Assembly (NCBI GenBank): GCA_020627535.1
Contig: JAHDGU010000001.1
Coordinates: 100,670 to 164,669 of the forward strand
Direction of reading: 5' to 3'
DNA from: Saprospiraceae bacterium
GTDB lineage: Bacteria > Bacteroidota > Bacteroidia > Chitinophagales > Saprospiraceae
DNA length: 64,000 bases
Positions 36,134 to 45,376 of this stretch are shown piece by piece (the stretch's first letter is position 1; each line of letters begins with the position of its first letter). Under the pieces are notes generated by a model that made no database searches, was not told the DNA's origin, and saw only the letters and a program-made list of their open reading frames with translations. Position numbers and translations under genes: made by a program.

Positions 36134-38602
36134 ATGGCGGACGATAGAATAAGGCTCATAAATATAGAGGAGGAAATGAAGTCGGCTTACATCGATTACT
36201 CGATGTCAGTCATCGTGGCGAGAGCGCTTCCTGATGTAAGAGACGGACTCAAACCTGTGCACCGAAGAGTGCTCTATGGTATGTCAGATCTTGGACTCGC
36301 TTACAACAAGGCTCACAAGAAATCTGCAAGAATCGTAGGTGAGGTCCTTGGTAAATATCACCCGCATGGTGATACAGCTGTCTACGACAGTATGGTGCGG
36401 ATGGCTCAGGACTGGAGTCTTCGATATCCACTAGTAGATGGCCAAGGAAACTATGGCTCCATGGACGGCGATAGTCCAGCGGCCATGAGATATACTGAGG
36501 CACGTCTAGAGAGAATGTCTGATGATATCCTTACCGATATCAAAAAAGACACAGTCGACTTTACGCCAAATTTTGACGACAGTCTAGAAGAGCCAAGTGT
36601 CTTGCCGACAAGGCTGCCGCTCCTGCTCCTCAATGGAGCAGCAGGTATCGCTGTAGGTATGGCAACCAATATGATGCCCCACAATTTGACGGAAGTCTGT
36701 CAAGGGATCATCGAGACCGTGAAGAATCCTGATATTACCATTGACCAATTGATGGAGTATATCAAGGCTCCTGACTTTCCTACAGGTGGTACGATCTATG
36801 GGTACAAAGGAGTCAGAGAGGCCTTTGAGACAGGTCGGGGTAGAGTCGTAGTGAGAGGTAAAGCTCGCATCGAAGAAAACGGATCTGGCAAAGAGACAAT
36901 CATCATACATGAGATTCCCTATCAGGTCAACAAAGCCAATCTTGTCGCCAAGATCGCTGAGTTGGTCAATACGGAGAGGGTGAAAGGTATCAGTGATGTT
37001 AGGGATGAATCGGATCGCAAAGGGATCCGTATCGTCGTAGAGGTCAAAAGAGATGCCATGGCGCAGGTCATCTTGAGTCAGCTCTACAAGTATTCTGCCT
37101 TGCAGTCATCATATGGTGTGAACAATATCGCCCTGGTAGACGGACGTCCTGTGACGCTCAATCTTAAGATGATGATCGAAGAGTTCATCAAGTTTCGGCA
37201 AGAGGTCATCATCCGTCGCACGGAGTATGACCTCAGGAAAGCAGAAGAAAGAGCCCATATCCTCGAAGGCCTCATCATCGCACTCGACAATATCGATGAG
37301 GTCATAGATATCATCCGCGCATCCAAGACAGTGGATGAGGCAAGGGAAAGACTCATGGAACGCTTTGGCCTCAGTGAGCTGCAAGCCAAAGCTATCCTCG
37401 AGATGCGTCTGCAAAAGCTCACAGGTCTTGAGCGGGATAAGCTCAAGCAAGAGTACGACGATCTCATGAGCGAAATCGCTCGCCTCAAAGGCATACTTGA
37501 AAGCGATGAGCAGCAACGCGCTATCATCATCGATGAGATGGAAGATCTGATCGAGAGATATGGTGATGAGCGACGCACAGATATCAACTTCACAGCGGAC
37601 GGTGACATCAGCATCGAGGATATCATCAGCAATGATGAGGTCGTAGTGACCATCTCACACCTCGGATACATCAAGCGCACCAAGTCGGATGAGTTCAAGG
37701 TCCAAGGACGTGGTGGAAGAGGAAGCCGCGGAAGCAAGACCAGAGAGAGTGATTTTGTGGAGCACATGTTTGTGGCCAATAATCACAACTATCTCTTACT
37801 CTTCACGGAAAGAGGTCTGTGTCATTGGGTGCGGATCTTTGAGATACCGGAAGCGAGTAAGACTTCACAAGGCCGTGTAATCCAAAACTTCCTCGCACTA
37901 TCTAAAGACGATAAGGTCAAGGCATATATCGTAGTCCAAGACTTGACGGATCAGGAGTTCTTGGACAACAACTTCATCCTATTCGCCACCAAGAATGGTG
38001 TGGTCAAGAAGACCGCCATGCGCGCTTACAGTAGGCCAAGGACAAATGGTATTATTGCCATCAATATCCGCGAAGATGATCAGCTCATCGAGGCAAAACT
38101 CACTGATGGGTCCAATACAGTCATGTTGGCCAATAAGAGTGGATATGCGATCAGGTTTGATGAGAATGATGTCTCTGCAGTAGGGCGTAACTCTATGGGT
38201 GTAAGGGGTATGAGACTGAAGACTGATGGAGACGAAGTGATCGGCATGATCATATTGAAGCCAGAGGATGATGCTCGTACTGTCATGGTGATCTCTGAAA
38301 AAGGAACTGGAAAGCGGACTGAGCTAGAGCAGTACTCTCAGATCAAACGTGGCGGGAAAGGTGTCAAGACCTTGCAAGTCACAGATAAGACCGGCAAGCT
38401 AGTCGCGATCAAGTCGGTCGCTGAGGAAGATGATCTCATGATCACAAGTAAAGAAGGTATCGTCATCAGACTTGCGGTATCGGATGTGAGAGTGATGGGC
38501 CGAGCTACTCAAGGGGTGCGAGTCATCAAGCTCAGTGACAAGGATGCCATTGCCGATGTGGCGGTGGTCCATAAGGAAGAAGGAGCCGATGAGGAAGAGT
38601 AA
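36134..38602 (+). CDS. gyrA: DNA gyrase subunit A
   Basis: 822 aa, complete. The N-terminus has [21 protein letters not shown], the quinolone-region helix [15 protein letters not shown], and the DNA-cleaving tyrosine at residue 120 in [10 protein letters not shown]. The residue equivalent to E. coli Ser83 is threonine and Asp87 is retained, which is common in wild strains. The tower, coiled coil and C-terminal beta-pinwheel follow, with the GyrA box in QGRGGRG that lets gyrase wrap DNA and introduce negative supercoils. The tail is acidic. A -7 box lies just upstream. Confidence 0.98.
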   Translation: MADDRIRLINIEEEMKSAYIDYSMSVIVARALPDVRDGLKPVHRRVLYGMSDLGLAYNKAHKKSARIVGEVLGKYHPHGDTAVYDSMVRMAQDWSLRYPLVDGQGNYGSMDGDSPAAMRYTEARLERMSDDILTDIKKDTVDFTPNFDDSLEEPSVLPTRLPLLLLNGAAGIAVGMATNMMPHNLTEVCQGIIETVKNPDITIDQLMEYIKAPDFPTGGTIYGYKGVREAFETGRGRVVVRGKARIEENGSGKETIIIHEIPYQVNKANLVAKIAELVNTERVKGISDVRDESDRKGIRIVVEVKRDAMAQVILSQLYKYSALQSSYGVNNIALVDGRPVTLNLKMMIEEFIKFRQEVIIRRTEYDLRKAEERAHILEGLIIALDNIDEVIDIIRASKTVDEARERLMERFGLSELQAKAILEMRLQKLTGLERDKLKQEYDDLMSEIARLKGILESDEQQRAIIIDEMEDLIERYGDERRTDINFTADGDISIEDIISNDEVVVTISHLGYIKRTKSDEFKVQGRGGRGSRGSKTRESDFVEHMFVANNHNYLLLFTERGLCHWVRIFEIPEASKTSQGRVIQNFLALSKDDKVKAYIVVQDLTDQEFLDNNFILFATKNGVVKKTAMRAYSRPRTNGIIAINIREDDQLIEAKLTDGSNTVMLANKSGYAIRFDENDVSAVGRNSMGVRGMRLKTDGDEVIGMIILKPEDDARTVMVISEKGTGKRTELEQYSQIKRGGKGVKTLQVTDKTGKLVAIKSVAEEDDLMITSKEGIVIRLAVSDVRVMGRATQGVRVIKLSDKDAIADVAVVHKEEGADEEE

Positions 38603-38748
38603 GTTCTTGGCAAGAAGAGATGTATTAACAAGAGCATAACTAATTTTAACCATTCCTAAAGGCACCTTTGAAAAGAAGATCGTCTTATAGGTAGTGTCCA
38701 ACAATTGACACAGGGATATTCCGAATAAAAGCAAATAATTATACTCTG

Positions 38749-40029
38749 ATGAAACGATTTTTTCTACTACTGTTTGCAGCTGCGATCGGTCTTGGTCTGC
38801 AAGCCCAGGAAGGCGCAAAAGCATTCAAAAAAGCGAAAAGCTTGCTCAATAGCTACAATCTTGATGATTCCAAGGTCGATGATCTTGCAGAAGCTGGTGG
38901 TCTTCTAGAGACGATGCTTGGTGATAGCGAGATCGGTGGCACATTTAAGACACTCAAACTGGCTGCGCAGGTCTACGCCGCGATGTCAGTAGCAGATCAA
39001 AAAGGAATGATCGCTGGTACCATTGACAAGCCAAGATTTGCCGAGTCCACACTGCAGGCATACGATCACTGGGTCAAAGCTCACGGTGCAGCTGAAAAGA
39101 AGTTTGAAGTGAAAGAAGGTCTAGCTGGAATCGCAGAAAGCGCGAGATACTTGAATAACCTTGGATTTAATAAGTATGAAGCTGGAAATGCTGAGGGAGC
39201 CTTGAAGCTCTTTGAGAAGACACTGGCAGCAGACAAGTTGCTCAAAGACAACAGTATGGATGGTGTGCTTGCCACGGATAGCGCATACCACAATCAGCTC
39301 TTCATCACAAGTGCGATGGCTACAAGTGCTGGTCAACTTGACAAAGCTGAGGGTTATCTCCAACAGTTGATCGAGGTAGGCTACCAAGACCCACTGGTCT
39401 ACAGCAATCTCTACAAAATCTATGAGGAGAAAGACCCAGAAAAGGCAGTCTCATATCTTGAGCAAGGTCGGAAGGCCTTCCCCAATGATGTCAATATGCT
39501 CTTCACAGAGATCAATTACTACCTGAAGCAAGGTAGACTTGAAGAGCTGACCGGAAAGCTGCAGAAAGCCATCGAAGCTGAGCCGAATAACGCCAGCGTG
39601 AGATCAACACTTGGCAATGTCTATGATCAACTCTACCAAAAAGAGCACGAAGCTGGTAATGGAGATAAGTCCATGGAGTACTTTGGTCAAGCAGAGAAAT
39701 ACTACAATGAAGCATTGAGTATAGACCAAGGTGCACTAGAAACGAACTACTCACTTGGTGCACTTTACTATAACAAGGCAGTCATCCATGTCAAAGAGAT
39801 GAATGAACTTGCCGATGACTACAGCAAAGAAGGTACAAGAAAGTACGAGGCGAAGAAAGCAGAAGCCATGGTCGAATTTGATAGAAGTCTACCTTATTTT
39901 GAAAAAGCTTACTCGATTAATCCAAAAGATCGAAACACTTTGATAGCTTTACGAGAGATATATGTTCGTAAGGACATGTTCGACAAGTCAAATGAAATGA
40001 AAGAACAATTAGAGGCCATCGGTGGTTAA
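38749..40029 (+). CDS. Exported tetratricopeptide repeat protein
   Basis: 426 aa. The signal peptide ends near GLQAQEG. The rest is helical with several TPR units: NLGFNKYEAGNAEGALKLFE, GQLDKAEGYLQQLIEVGYQD, DPEKAVSYLEQGRKAFPND and a later LPYFEKAYSINPKDRNTLIA. TPRs form scaffolds for protein-protein contacts, here in the periplasm. No enzymatic domain is present. It follows gyrA by about 146 bases with its own AT-rich upstream region and is closed by a strong terminator. The partner is unknown. Confidence 0.85.
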   Translation: MKRFFLLLFAAAIGLGLQAQEGAKAFKKAKSLLNSYNLDDSKVDDLAEAGGLLETMLGDSEIGGTFKTLKLAAQVYAAMSVADQKGMIAGTIDKPRFAESTLQAYDHWVKAHGAAEKKFEVKEGLAGIAESARYLNNLGFNKYEAGNAEGALKLFEKTLAADKLLKDNSMDGVLATDSAYHNQLFITSAMATSAGQLDKAEGYLQQLIEVGYQDPLVYSNLYKIYEEKDPEKAVSYLEQGRKAFPNDVNMLFTEINYYLKQGRLEELTGKLQKAIEAEPNNASVRSTLGNVYDQLYQKEHEAGNGDKSMEYFGQAEKYYNEALSIDQGALETNYSLGALYYNKAVIHVKEMNELADDYSKEGTRKYEAKKAEAMVEFDRSLPYFEKAYSINPKDRNTLIALREIYVRKDMFDKSNEMKEQLEAIGG

Positions 40030-40075
40030 TAATTGAAAGAACTATTCTAATAGGTTTTTTGGGGTTATTTTGAGA

Positions 40076-40111
40076 GACTGTCTTGTGCAAACAAGGCAGT
40101 CCTCTTTTTTT
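40076..40111 (+). terminator. Rho-independent terminator after the TPR gene
   Basis: A 10-bp stem, GACTGTCTTG with CAAGGCAGTC (one G-T wobble), closes a six-base loop and is followed by CCTC and a run of seven T. It sits about 47 bases after the TPR stop and directly before the MazG-like gene. It is the clearest intrinsic terminator in the window. Confidence 0.88.
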
Positions 40112-40128
40112 AGACACATTTGCTAGGC

Positions 40129-40596
40129 ATGATGAAAGAACCAACAGGACTTAATTCCGTCGCTGAATTCCACAAATTATTTGATCTTCCAGTACTGACT
40201 GAGCTGACGATTCCGGCTCAAGATCGCATAAAGCTTCGTATCAATTTGATCCAAGAAGAGCTCAATGAATTGAAAGAAGCTCTAGATCAAAAAGACAAGG
40301 TGGAGATGGTCGATGCACTATGTGATCTTCAGTATGTACTATCTGGAGCGATCCTAGAATTTGGTGCTGGAGATGTCATCTCTGACTTGTTTGACGAGGT
40401 GCATAGGTCCAATATGAGCAAGGCTTGCAAGACCTACGAAGAGGCGCTTGCGACAAAAGCGAAATATGATGCACTCGATCAGCTCAGCGAAATCAAGGAA
40501 AAACAAGGCCAATACCTCGTATATAGAAAGGCCGACGGTAAAGTCTTGAAATCAGTCAACTATAGCCCGGCAGCACTGGCGGAAATGATTGAGTGA
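40129..40596 (+). CDS. MazG-like nucleoside triphosphate pyrophosphohydrolase
   Basis: 155 aa from ATG 40129 (a second ATG is at 40132). All-alpha NTP-pyrophosphatase fold: INLIQEELNELKEAL provides the EExxE metal motif and VEMVDALCDLQYVLSG provides the second acidic helix (ExxD). DEVHRSNMSKACK follows, as in the HisE/MazG-related proteins found in phages and bacteria. It probably hydrolyses (d)NTPs to monophosphates, a nucleotide pool cleaning role. It begins only 18 bases after a strong terminator, so it must have its own promoter or rely on readthrough. Confidence 0.85.
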   Translation: MMKEPTGLNSVAEFHKLFDLPVLTELTIPAQDRIKLRINLIQEELNELKEALDQKDKVEMVDALCDLQYVLSGAILEFGAGDVISDLFDEVHRSNMSKACKTYEEALATKAKYDALDQLSEIKEKQGQYLVYRKADGKVLKSVNYSPAALAEMIE

Positions 40597-40662
40597 TTGA
40601 GTCCGTGATTGATTGTTGTCTCACAAACTGCTTCTCGAGCGCGTCTCGCGTAGAGCGACTGA

Positions 40663-41610
40663 CTATATCTTCTTCATCAGAAGACTTCTCTTGGCCTCTT
40701 CGAGTTCTTGTAATTGTCCGTCAGCACTGTCATTGAGATGCAAGAGTTCATTTTGAAACTGCTTCACTTGTTGGGCCAGAGGCCTGATTTGCTGTATCGT
40801 TCCTTGGACTTTGGAATTGAATATCCAGTCAGTGATCAGATTATTGAAAAACATATCTGAGAAGCTATTGAAATTGGGGAACTGCACATGAAGTTCTACC
40901 CGCGCTTGGCCAAAGACATCTCTAAGCTCTGCTTGATAGACTTGCATGTATCGCTTCGTATGATACAATAGTTCTCTGGCCTTGTCAATGTGGCCATACT
41001 TGTTTTGCCGAGCCCAGTTGGAACCACCTCCTTGATATCGTCCCCAGTCGATGGCTTTCTTGAGGTGATGTTGTATTCGTGCCAGGACATTGGACAGTTC
41101 TTTTCCGCTGTTAAAGGCTTCTTTGATTTCCTTTTTGAGCTTTTTCAGGTCCTTCCTTTTGTGCGCAAGCGCTTTGAGATCAGCGGAGTGAGGATGTCCG
41201 GAAAGGACAAGTGATTTTTCTTTTTGGTCGAGAAGGTCTTCGATCTTTTCTTCGATTCCTTCTGTCTCCGTCCGCTTGCGTTCTAGTATGCCAAGCTCGT
41301 ACTCGACGAGCTCTATATCCTTGACGCATTCATTGTATTTCAGCACAGCGTCGAGATACTCTTGGCGCTCTTGCTCCAGCTTTTCTTCTTCATTGCCCAG
41401 GACCTTATGAAACAACTTGGACAGAGAGGCCTTTTCAAGTCGCTCGTATTCCTTTTGCTCTTTCTTGACTTCTTTGTCAAGCTTTTTTTGGCGCTTTGTG
41501 AGCTCCTTGAGATTTTCATTGATCTCTTTGAGCCGAGCATTGACCTTTTTGCGATCTTGGAGTCTGTTGATGTTACTTTCGAGCTCCTTTTGAATCAGCG
41601 TGAGACTCAT
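40663..41610 (-). CDS. Coiled-coil protein paired with the LEA-like gene
   Basis: 315 aa, highly charged. Residues roughly 1-180 are a long heptad-patterned coiled coil rich in lysine, glutamate and leucine (LKELTKRQKKLDKEVKKEQ). A compact helical part follows with GRYQGGGSNWARQNKYGHID and a last coiled segment. There is no signal peptide or membrane span, so it is cytoplasmic. The gene lies four bases after the LEA-like gene on the same strand, so the pair form an operon. No family with known function is recognised; a structural or membrane-remodelling role is possible. Confidence 0.72.
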   Translation of the reverse strand: MSLTLIQKELESNINRLQDRKKVNARLKEINENLKELTKRQKKLDKEVKKEQKEYERLEKASLSKLFHKVLGNEEEKLEQERQEYLDAVLKYNECVKDIELVEYELGILERKRTETEGIEEKIEDLLDQKEKSLVLSGHPHSADLKALAHKRKDLKKLKKEIKEAFNSGKELSNVLARIQHHLKKAIDWGRYQGGGSNWARQNKYGHIDKARELLYHTKRYMQVYQAELRDVFGQARVELHVQFPNFNSFSDMFFNNLITDWIFNSKVQGTIQQIRPLAQQVKQFQNELLHLNDSADGQLQELEEAKRSLLMKKI

Positions 41611-41614
41611 CCGC

Positions 41615-42523
41615 TTACTTTACGATCTCTGCATCATCGATGAGCTCATCTCCGTCACCATCATTGTCATCAAATCCTCTGACCGGCGTATCATCGCCTT
41701 TTTCTGATTCAACTTTTCCCACGACTTGTGGGTCATCCTTGAAAGCCTGGTGATCACCATCGGCATAGGCTGATGCTTTCGCAAAAAAGTCATCGGTTCC
41801 CTCCAAGGTCGACTCATGCAACTTGCTCTCAGTGAGAGGAGTATCTGCAAAGTCCTCAGGAGAAGTGGTCACTTTGTCCTTGATCTTGTCGATGACATCC
41901 TGCGCTTTTTTACCGACAGCATCTACGCTCTCCTTAGGATTGTTGAGTACCTCGTTGGTCTTATCTGCCAGTTTTTGACCAGTATCCATGAGTTTTTCTC
42001 CAAGATTCTCGGCAAGATCTTTTCCTTTTTCCAGCAGCTCGCCACCGGTCTCTAGGACCTTTTCACCCACGTTTTCCGCAAGGTCTTTTCCTCTTTCCAG
42101 CATTTCGCCACCTGTCTCCATGACTTTGCCTCCGATTTCTGTGGTTTTTTCGGATAGTTTTTGACCAGCATCCATGAACTTGTCACCTACGTCACTCACA
42201 GTCTTTTTGGCGGAAGCCATAGCGTCCACTCCTGCAGAGGTGTCGGTTTCACTTGGCTCATCCTTATCGATGAGATCTTCATACTTATCCTTGGCCTTAT
42301 CCCAGAGATCTGATCCTTTTTCTTTGGCGCTATCCCAGGCTTCTGATCCTTTTTCTTTTGCCACATCCCACGCATCGGCACCTTTTTCTTTGGCACTATC
42401 CCAAGCATCTCCGGCCTTATCCTTGAGGATATCAGCTTGTTCCTTGATTTCTTCTACAGCTTTGTCTTTCTGGTGTTTTGCTACTGATTTTTTCGCGAAG
42501 AATAGTCTATTGAGCCAGCCCAT
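41615..42523 (-). CDS. LEA-like/YtxH-like repeat protein
   Basis: 302 aa, very hydrophilic. The first third repeats an 11-residue unit of the form SAKEKGADAWD at residues about 40-85, followed by longer repeats GGKVMETGGEMLERGKDLAE and GEKVLETGGELLEKGKDLAE. The 11-mer amphipathic pattern is like group 3 late embryogenesis abundant proteins and YtxH proteins, which are unfolded in solution and protect membranes or proteins in drying or freezing. The C-terminus is acidic and ends with a DNDGDGDELIDDAE stretch like a calcium loop. Co-transcribed with the coiled-coil gene. A protective role is inferred. Confidence 0.7.
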   Translation of the reverse strand: MGWLNRLFFAKKSVAKHQKDKAVEEIKEQADILKDKAGDAWDSAKEKGADAWDVAKEKGSEAWDSAKEKGSDLWDKAKDKYEDLIDKDEPSETDTSAGVDAMASAKKTVSDVGDKFMDAGQKLSEKTTEIGGKVMETGGEMLERGKDLAENVGEKVLETGGELLEKGKDLAENLGEKLMDTGQKLADKTNEVLNNPKESVDAVGKKAQDVIDKIKDKVTTSPEDFADTPLTESKLHESTLEGTDDFFAKASAYADGDHQAFKDDPQVVGKVESEKGDDTPVRGFDDNDGDGDELIDDAEIVK

Positions 42524-42627
42524 ATTGTCTTTGATTTACTCGTTTGTTGATAGATGGCAATATCCGACATTTCTGGATATTACTGGAAGCTTTTCGTCCA
42601 TTTAATGCGCTTTATCTACCAAGAGGT

Positions 42628-43029
42628 TCAATCTCGCTCTGGATTGCAAGATTTTAGACTCTCGGAGACGACTCCTGGACTCACGAAGGCACGAGGCGTC
42701 TCCATGATGTTGCGCGAGATGTAATTGATGATATTGGCAATATCCGATTCGCTGAGGCCTTCGACACCATACATTTTTTGATTGTATTCTCGACCATTGA
42801 CGAGGATAGGGCCATCGATACCGTTGACAATGATACAGCTCAGTTGATCCCAATTCTCTGCCAGATAGTCTGTACCCGCGAGAGCCGGGTAGAGCGATTT
42901 CAGTCCTTCACCTTGCTGTCCGTGACAAGCCGCACAGTGAAAATCGTAGAGTCGCTGACCTTCTGGTGGAGGATTGTAGCAGGCTGTCGCCAAAATAAGG
43001 ATACTACTCAGCTTGAGGAAATTCTTCAT
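42628..43029 (-). CDS. Mono-haem cytochrome c lipoprotein
   Basis: 133 aa from ATG 43029, giving signal peptide MKNFLKLSSILILATAC, where the cysteine is the lipidation site. The haem motif is YDFHCAACHGQQGEG (CxxCH) and the likely distal methionine is in NQKMYGVEGLSE. The size and motif spacing fit class I cytochrome c. It overlaps the SCO gene end by 26 bases, so electron transfer linked to cytochrome oxidase is likely. One copy of the hairpin motif codes for LATA in its signal peptide. Confidence 0.88.
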   Translation of the reverse strand: MKNFLKLSSILILATACYNPPPEGQRLYDFHCAACHGQQGEGLKSLYPALAGTDYLAENWDQLSCIIVNGIDGPILVNGREYNQKMYGVEGLSESDIANIINYISRNIMETPRAFVSPGVVSESLKSCNPERD

Positions 43030-43627
43030 CAAGCAAGGATTGAATGTCAATGATCAGCTGGTCGACGTCTTCCGGATCTGTACCCAAGGCGAAGGCTCTG
43101 ATGTGTCGTGACCTGTCTACGAGTAAGATATTGCCCGTATGGTCAAAGCCTCCAGGCGCAGATTCATCGGCGTAGGCAACACTGAGATAATTGGCAGTCA
43201 AAGAATCCAAGAAATCCTCAGAGACCTCGACCAAGTGCCATCTGTCATCAAGTTCCAGATTGTCACGATATTGACGTAGTCTAGGTACGCTATCACGGAT
43301 ATAATCGATACTGTGACACAGAAACCTGATCCGATCATCACCTGCGAATTTCTCGTCGATGCGCATCATTTGCTTTTTCACTTTGGGACACATCGTCGGG
43401 CAGCTGGTAAAGAAAAAATCGGCCAAGTAGATGTAGGGGTCTAGATCCTCATTTGTGATCCAACTAGAGTCTTGATCCAAGAGTCTGAAATCCATGATGT
43501 GATGAGGCATGGTGTCATTCCCCACGATATTGGCCCTGCCAAGGATCGGAAGTGGCTCATGAGGCTTGTCTTCACAGGCAGTAAATGCTATCGCGAGGAG
43601 TACCAGTGCGGCAAAGTAATTCCTCAT
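43004..43627 (-). CDS. SCO1/SenC family copper chaperone lipoprotein
   Basis: 207 aa. The signal peptide ends with a lipobox (AFTAC). The thioredoxin-like domain carries ADFFFTSCPTMCPKVKKQM, the CxxxC copper site, and the histidine ligand in GGFDHTGNILLVD. SCO proteins deliver copper or act as reductases for the CuA site of cytochrome oxidase. It starts within the stop of the upstream lipoprotein gene (ATGA) and ends inside the cytochrome c gene, a tight three-gene operon for respiratory assembly. Confidence 0.93.
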   Translation of the reverse strand: MRNYFAALVLLAIAFTACEDKPHEPLPILGRANIVGNDTMPHHIMDFRLLDQDSSWITNEDLDPYIYLADFFFTSCPTMCPKVKKQMMRIDEKFAGDDRIRFLCHSIDYIRDSVPRLRQYRDNLELDDRWHLVEVSEDFLDSLTANYLSVAYADESAPGGFDHTGNILLVDRSRHIRAFALGTDPEDVDQLIIDIQSLLDEEFPQAE

Positions 43628-43998
43628 TGTAGTTCCTTTTTCGCCATGTCAAGGGCATCGATGATTTGTTTATCGACGATTTCCATTTTCTTTTGCCATT
43701 GGTCGTAATACGCCAGTTTTTCCTCCTTAGACAAGTCGGCATCTGGGTCTTTCCAGTTGTGCATCCAATCCCACATATCCTTGTCTGCCTTTACCACCAG
43801 TGTTCTCAATTCTCTGTGTTGATCGGGTTGGTCAAGTTTTTTGAGTTGTTTCTTGATCTTTTTGAGTTGACTATGCCGTGCCATGCTTTCATCATGAAGA
43901 GTCATGAGTGTCTCATGAGCATTTCTGATGTCAATATCGGAATCTGCTGAGCATGCTGTCATCAGACCCAGTAGGGCGATCAATAGTGTACGTGTCAT
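43624..43998 (-). CDS. Small helical lipoprotein of the SCO-cytochrome c operon
   Basis: 124 aa from ATG 43998 (MTRTLLIALLGLMTAC, lipobox LMTAC). The mature protein is helical and charged: a coiled-coil segment (HSQLKKIKKQLKKLDQPDQ), then MWDWMHNWKDPDADLSKEEK with several tryptophans and methionines, and a final helix. Methionine and histidine content could suit metal handling beside the SCO protein, but this is speculation. Its TGA overlaps the SCO ATG. It is divergent from the photolyase gene. No characterised family is recognised. Confidence 0.68.
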   Translation of the reverse strand: MTRTLLIALLGLMTACSADSDIDIRNAHETLMTLHDESMARHSQLKKIKKQLKKLDQPDQHRELRTLVVKADKDMWDWMHNWKDPDADLSKEEKLAYYDQWQKKMEIVDKQIIDALDMAKKELQ

Positions 43999-44051
43999 GT
44001 AGATTTGGTTTGCTAGTATCAACTTTGGGGCTAGCTGAATGTTGTAAAGGT

Positions 44052-45332
44052 ATGTCCAAAAAGAAGGCGATTGTATGGTTTCGACAAGACCTCAGACTCC
44101 ATGACAACGAGGCATTGACTGATGCACTGTCAGCAGCAGAAGAGGTCTATCCGATCTACGTATTTGATGAGCGGCAGTTCGCTGGTTATGGCCGGAGTGG
44201 TCTGCGGAGGATCGGTAAGTATCGATGTCGATTCTTGATTGAGTCTATCATAGATCTGAGAGAGCGCTTACGCGCAAAAGGATCGGATCTTATTGTCCGA
44301 GTAGGGAAACCCGAAAATGAAATCTACAAGCTCGCAGCTAAGCTCAAGTCTCAATGGGTGTTCTGTAATCGGGAGCGCACCAAGGATGAGATCCTGATGC
44401 AGGATCGACTAGAGGAAAAGCTTTGGACCATCGGTCAGGAAATCAGATATTCTAGAGGCAAGATGCTCTACTATACGCAAGATCTTCCATTTCCCATCAC
44501 ACATACACCAGATCATTTTACGGCCTTTCGTAAGGAGGTTGAGAAGGTTATTCCAGTGAGACGGCCATTCGATACAGCGAACTTTATACCATCTTTTGCC
44601 GCCGAAATCAAGCTGGGTGAGGTGCCAGAGTTAGAGGATTTTGGATGGGAGTCGTTTGAAGTAGATGATGAGAGGTTTCATCACTTCAAGGGAGGTGAGT
44701 CTGCCGGGCTACTTCGCTTATCTCATCATCTAGAGGACCGAGGCTGTCTTGCCATGAGCGAGTACCGGATCGATACCAAGAACAGTTATCTCGGAGCATA
44801 CCTAGCGCAAGGCTGTCTATCTCCCAAAGAGGTGTACTGGCAGATCCGCGATGGGGACAAGCGAGAGCAAGCCTATCAGCACATTTTCTTTGAGCTGCTT
44901 GTAAGAGATTTTCTGCGCCTTCAAGTGAAGAAACACGGCAACAAGGCATTTATCCAAGGTGGTTTGCGCGGGAGAGGTGACGAACACCTGATAGATGACA
45001 GACGAGGATTCCAGACCTGGACACAGGCCAAGACGGATGAACCGTACGTCAATGCGTTTATGAATCAGCTGAATGCCACTGGATACGTACCGCAGATTGG
45101 CCGTTTGTCACTTGCGTGTTATCTCGTGAATCAGCTGGGCATTGACTGGCGTCTAGGAGCGGAGTACATGGAGATGATGCTCATTGACTATGATCCGTGC
45201 AGCAACTGGGGCAATTGGAATCTCGTTGCAGGTGTTGGCGGTGAATTCAAGGACTTCAGCCAGTACAATATCTCCTACCAGTGCAAAAAGCTCGATCCAG
45301 AAGGTGTATATCTGGAAAGATGGGGTGGTTGA
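44052..45332 (+). CDS. Cryptochrome/photolyase, DASH family
   Basis: 426 aa from ATG 44052; longer upstream frames overlap the divergent lipoprotein gene. IVWFRQDLRLHDNEAL starts the photolyase alpha/beta domain that may bind an antenna cofactor. The FAD domain has FFELLVRDFLRLQVKKHGN and LNATGYVPQIGRLSLACYLV, and the DASH-like end MMLIDYDPCSNWGNWNLVAGVG. DASH proteins repair cyclobutane dimers mainly in single-stranded or loop DNA and may signal blue light. The protein ends with EGVYLERWGG. There is no partner gene nearby. Confidence 0.9.
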   Translation: MSKKKAIVWFRQDLRLHDNEALTDALSAAEEVYPIYVFDERQFAGYGRSGLRRIGKYRCRFLIESIIDLRERLRAKGSDLIVRVGKPENEIYKLAAKLKSQWVFCNRERTKDEILMQDRLEEKLWTIGQEIRYSRGKMLYYTQDLPFPITHTPDHFTAFRKEVEKVIPVRRPFDTANFIPSFAAEIKLGEVPELEDFGWESFEVDDERFHHFKGGESAGLLRLSHHLEDRGCLAMSEYRIDTKNSYLGAYLAQGCLSPKEVYWQIRDGDKREQAYQHIFFELLVRDFLRLQVKKHGNKAFIQGGLRGRGDEHLIDDRRGFQTWTQAKTDEPYVNAFMNQLNATGYVPQIGRLSLACYLVNQLGIDWRLGAEYMEMMLIDYDPCSNWGNWNLVAGVGGEFKDFSQYNISYQCKKLDPEGVYLERWGG

Positions 45333-45376
45333 CAATGAAGAAAAGTGAGTGCTTTTGACGTTAAGGGACGATCCGG

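Noticed and set aside
37084..37779. Long open frame of 231 codons on the strand opposite gyrA
   Set aside because: It lies wholly within gyrA, is dominated by serine and arginine from antisense codons, and has no family motifs. It reflects the codon bias of gyrA.
41362..41643. Hydrophobic leucine/phenylalanine-rich plus-strand frame opposite the coiled-coil gene
   Set aside because: It is the antisense image of a lysine/glutamate-rich coiled coil, which always produces leucine and phenylalanine codons.
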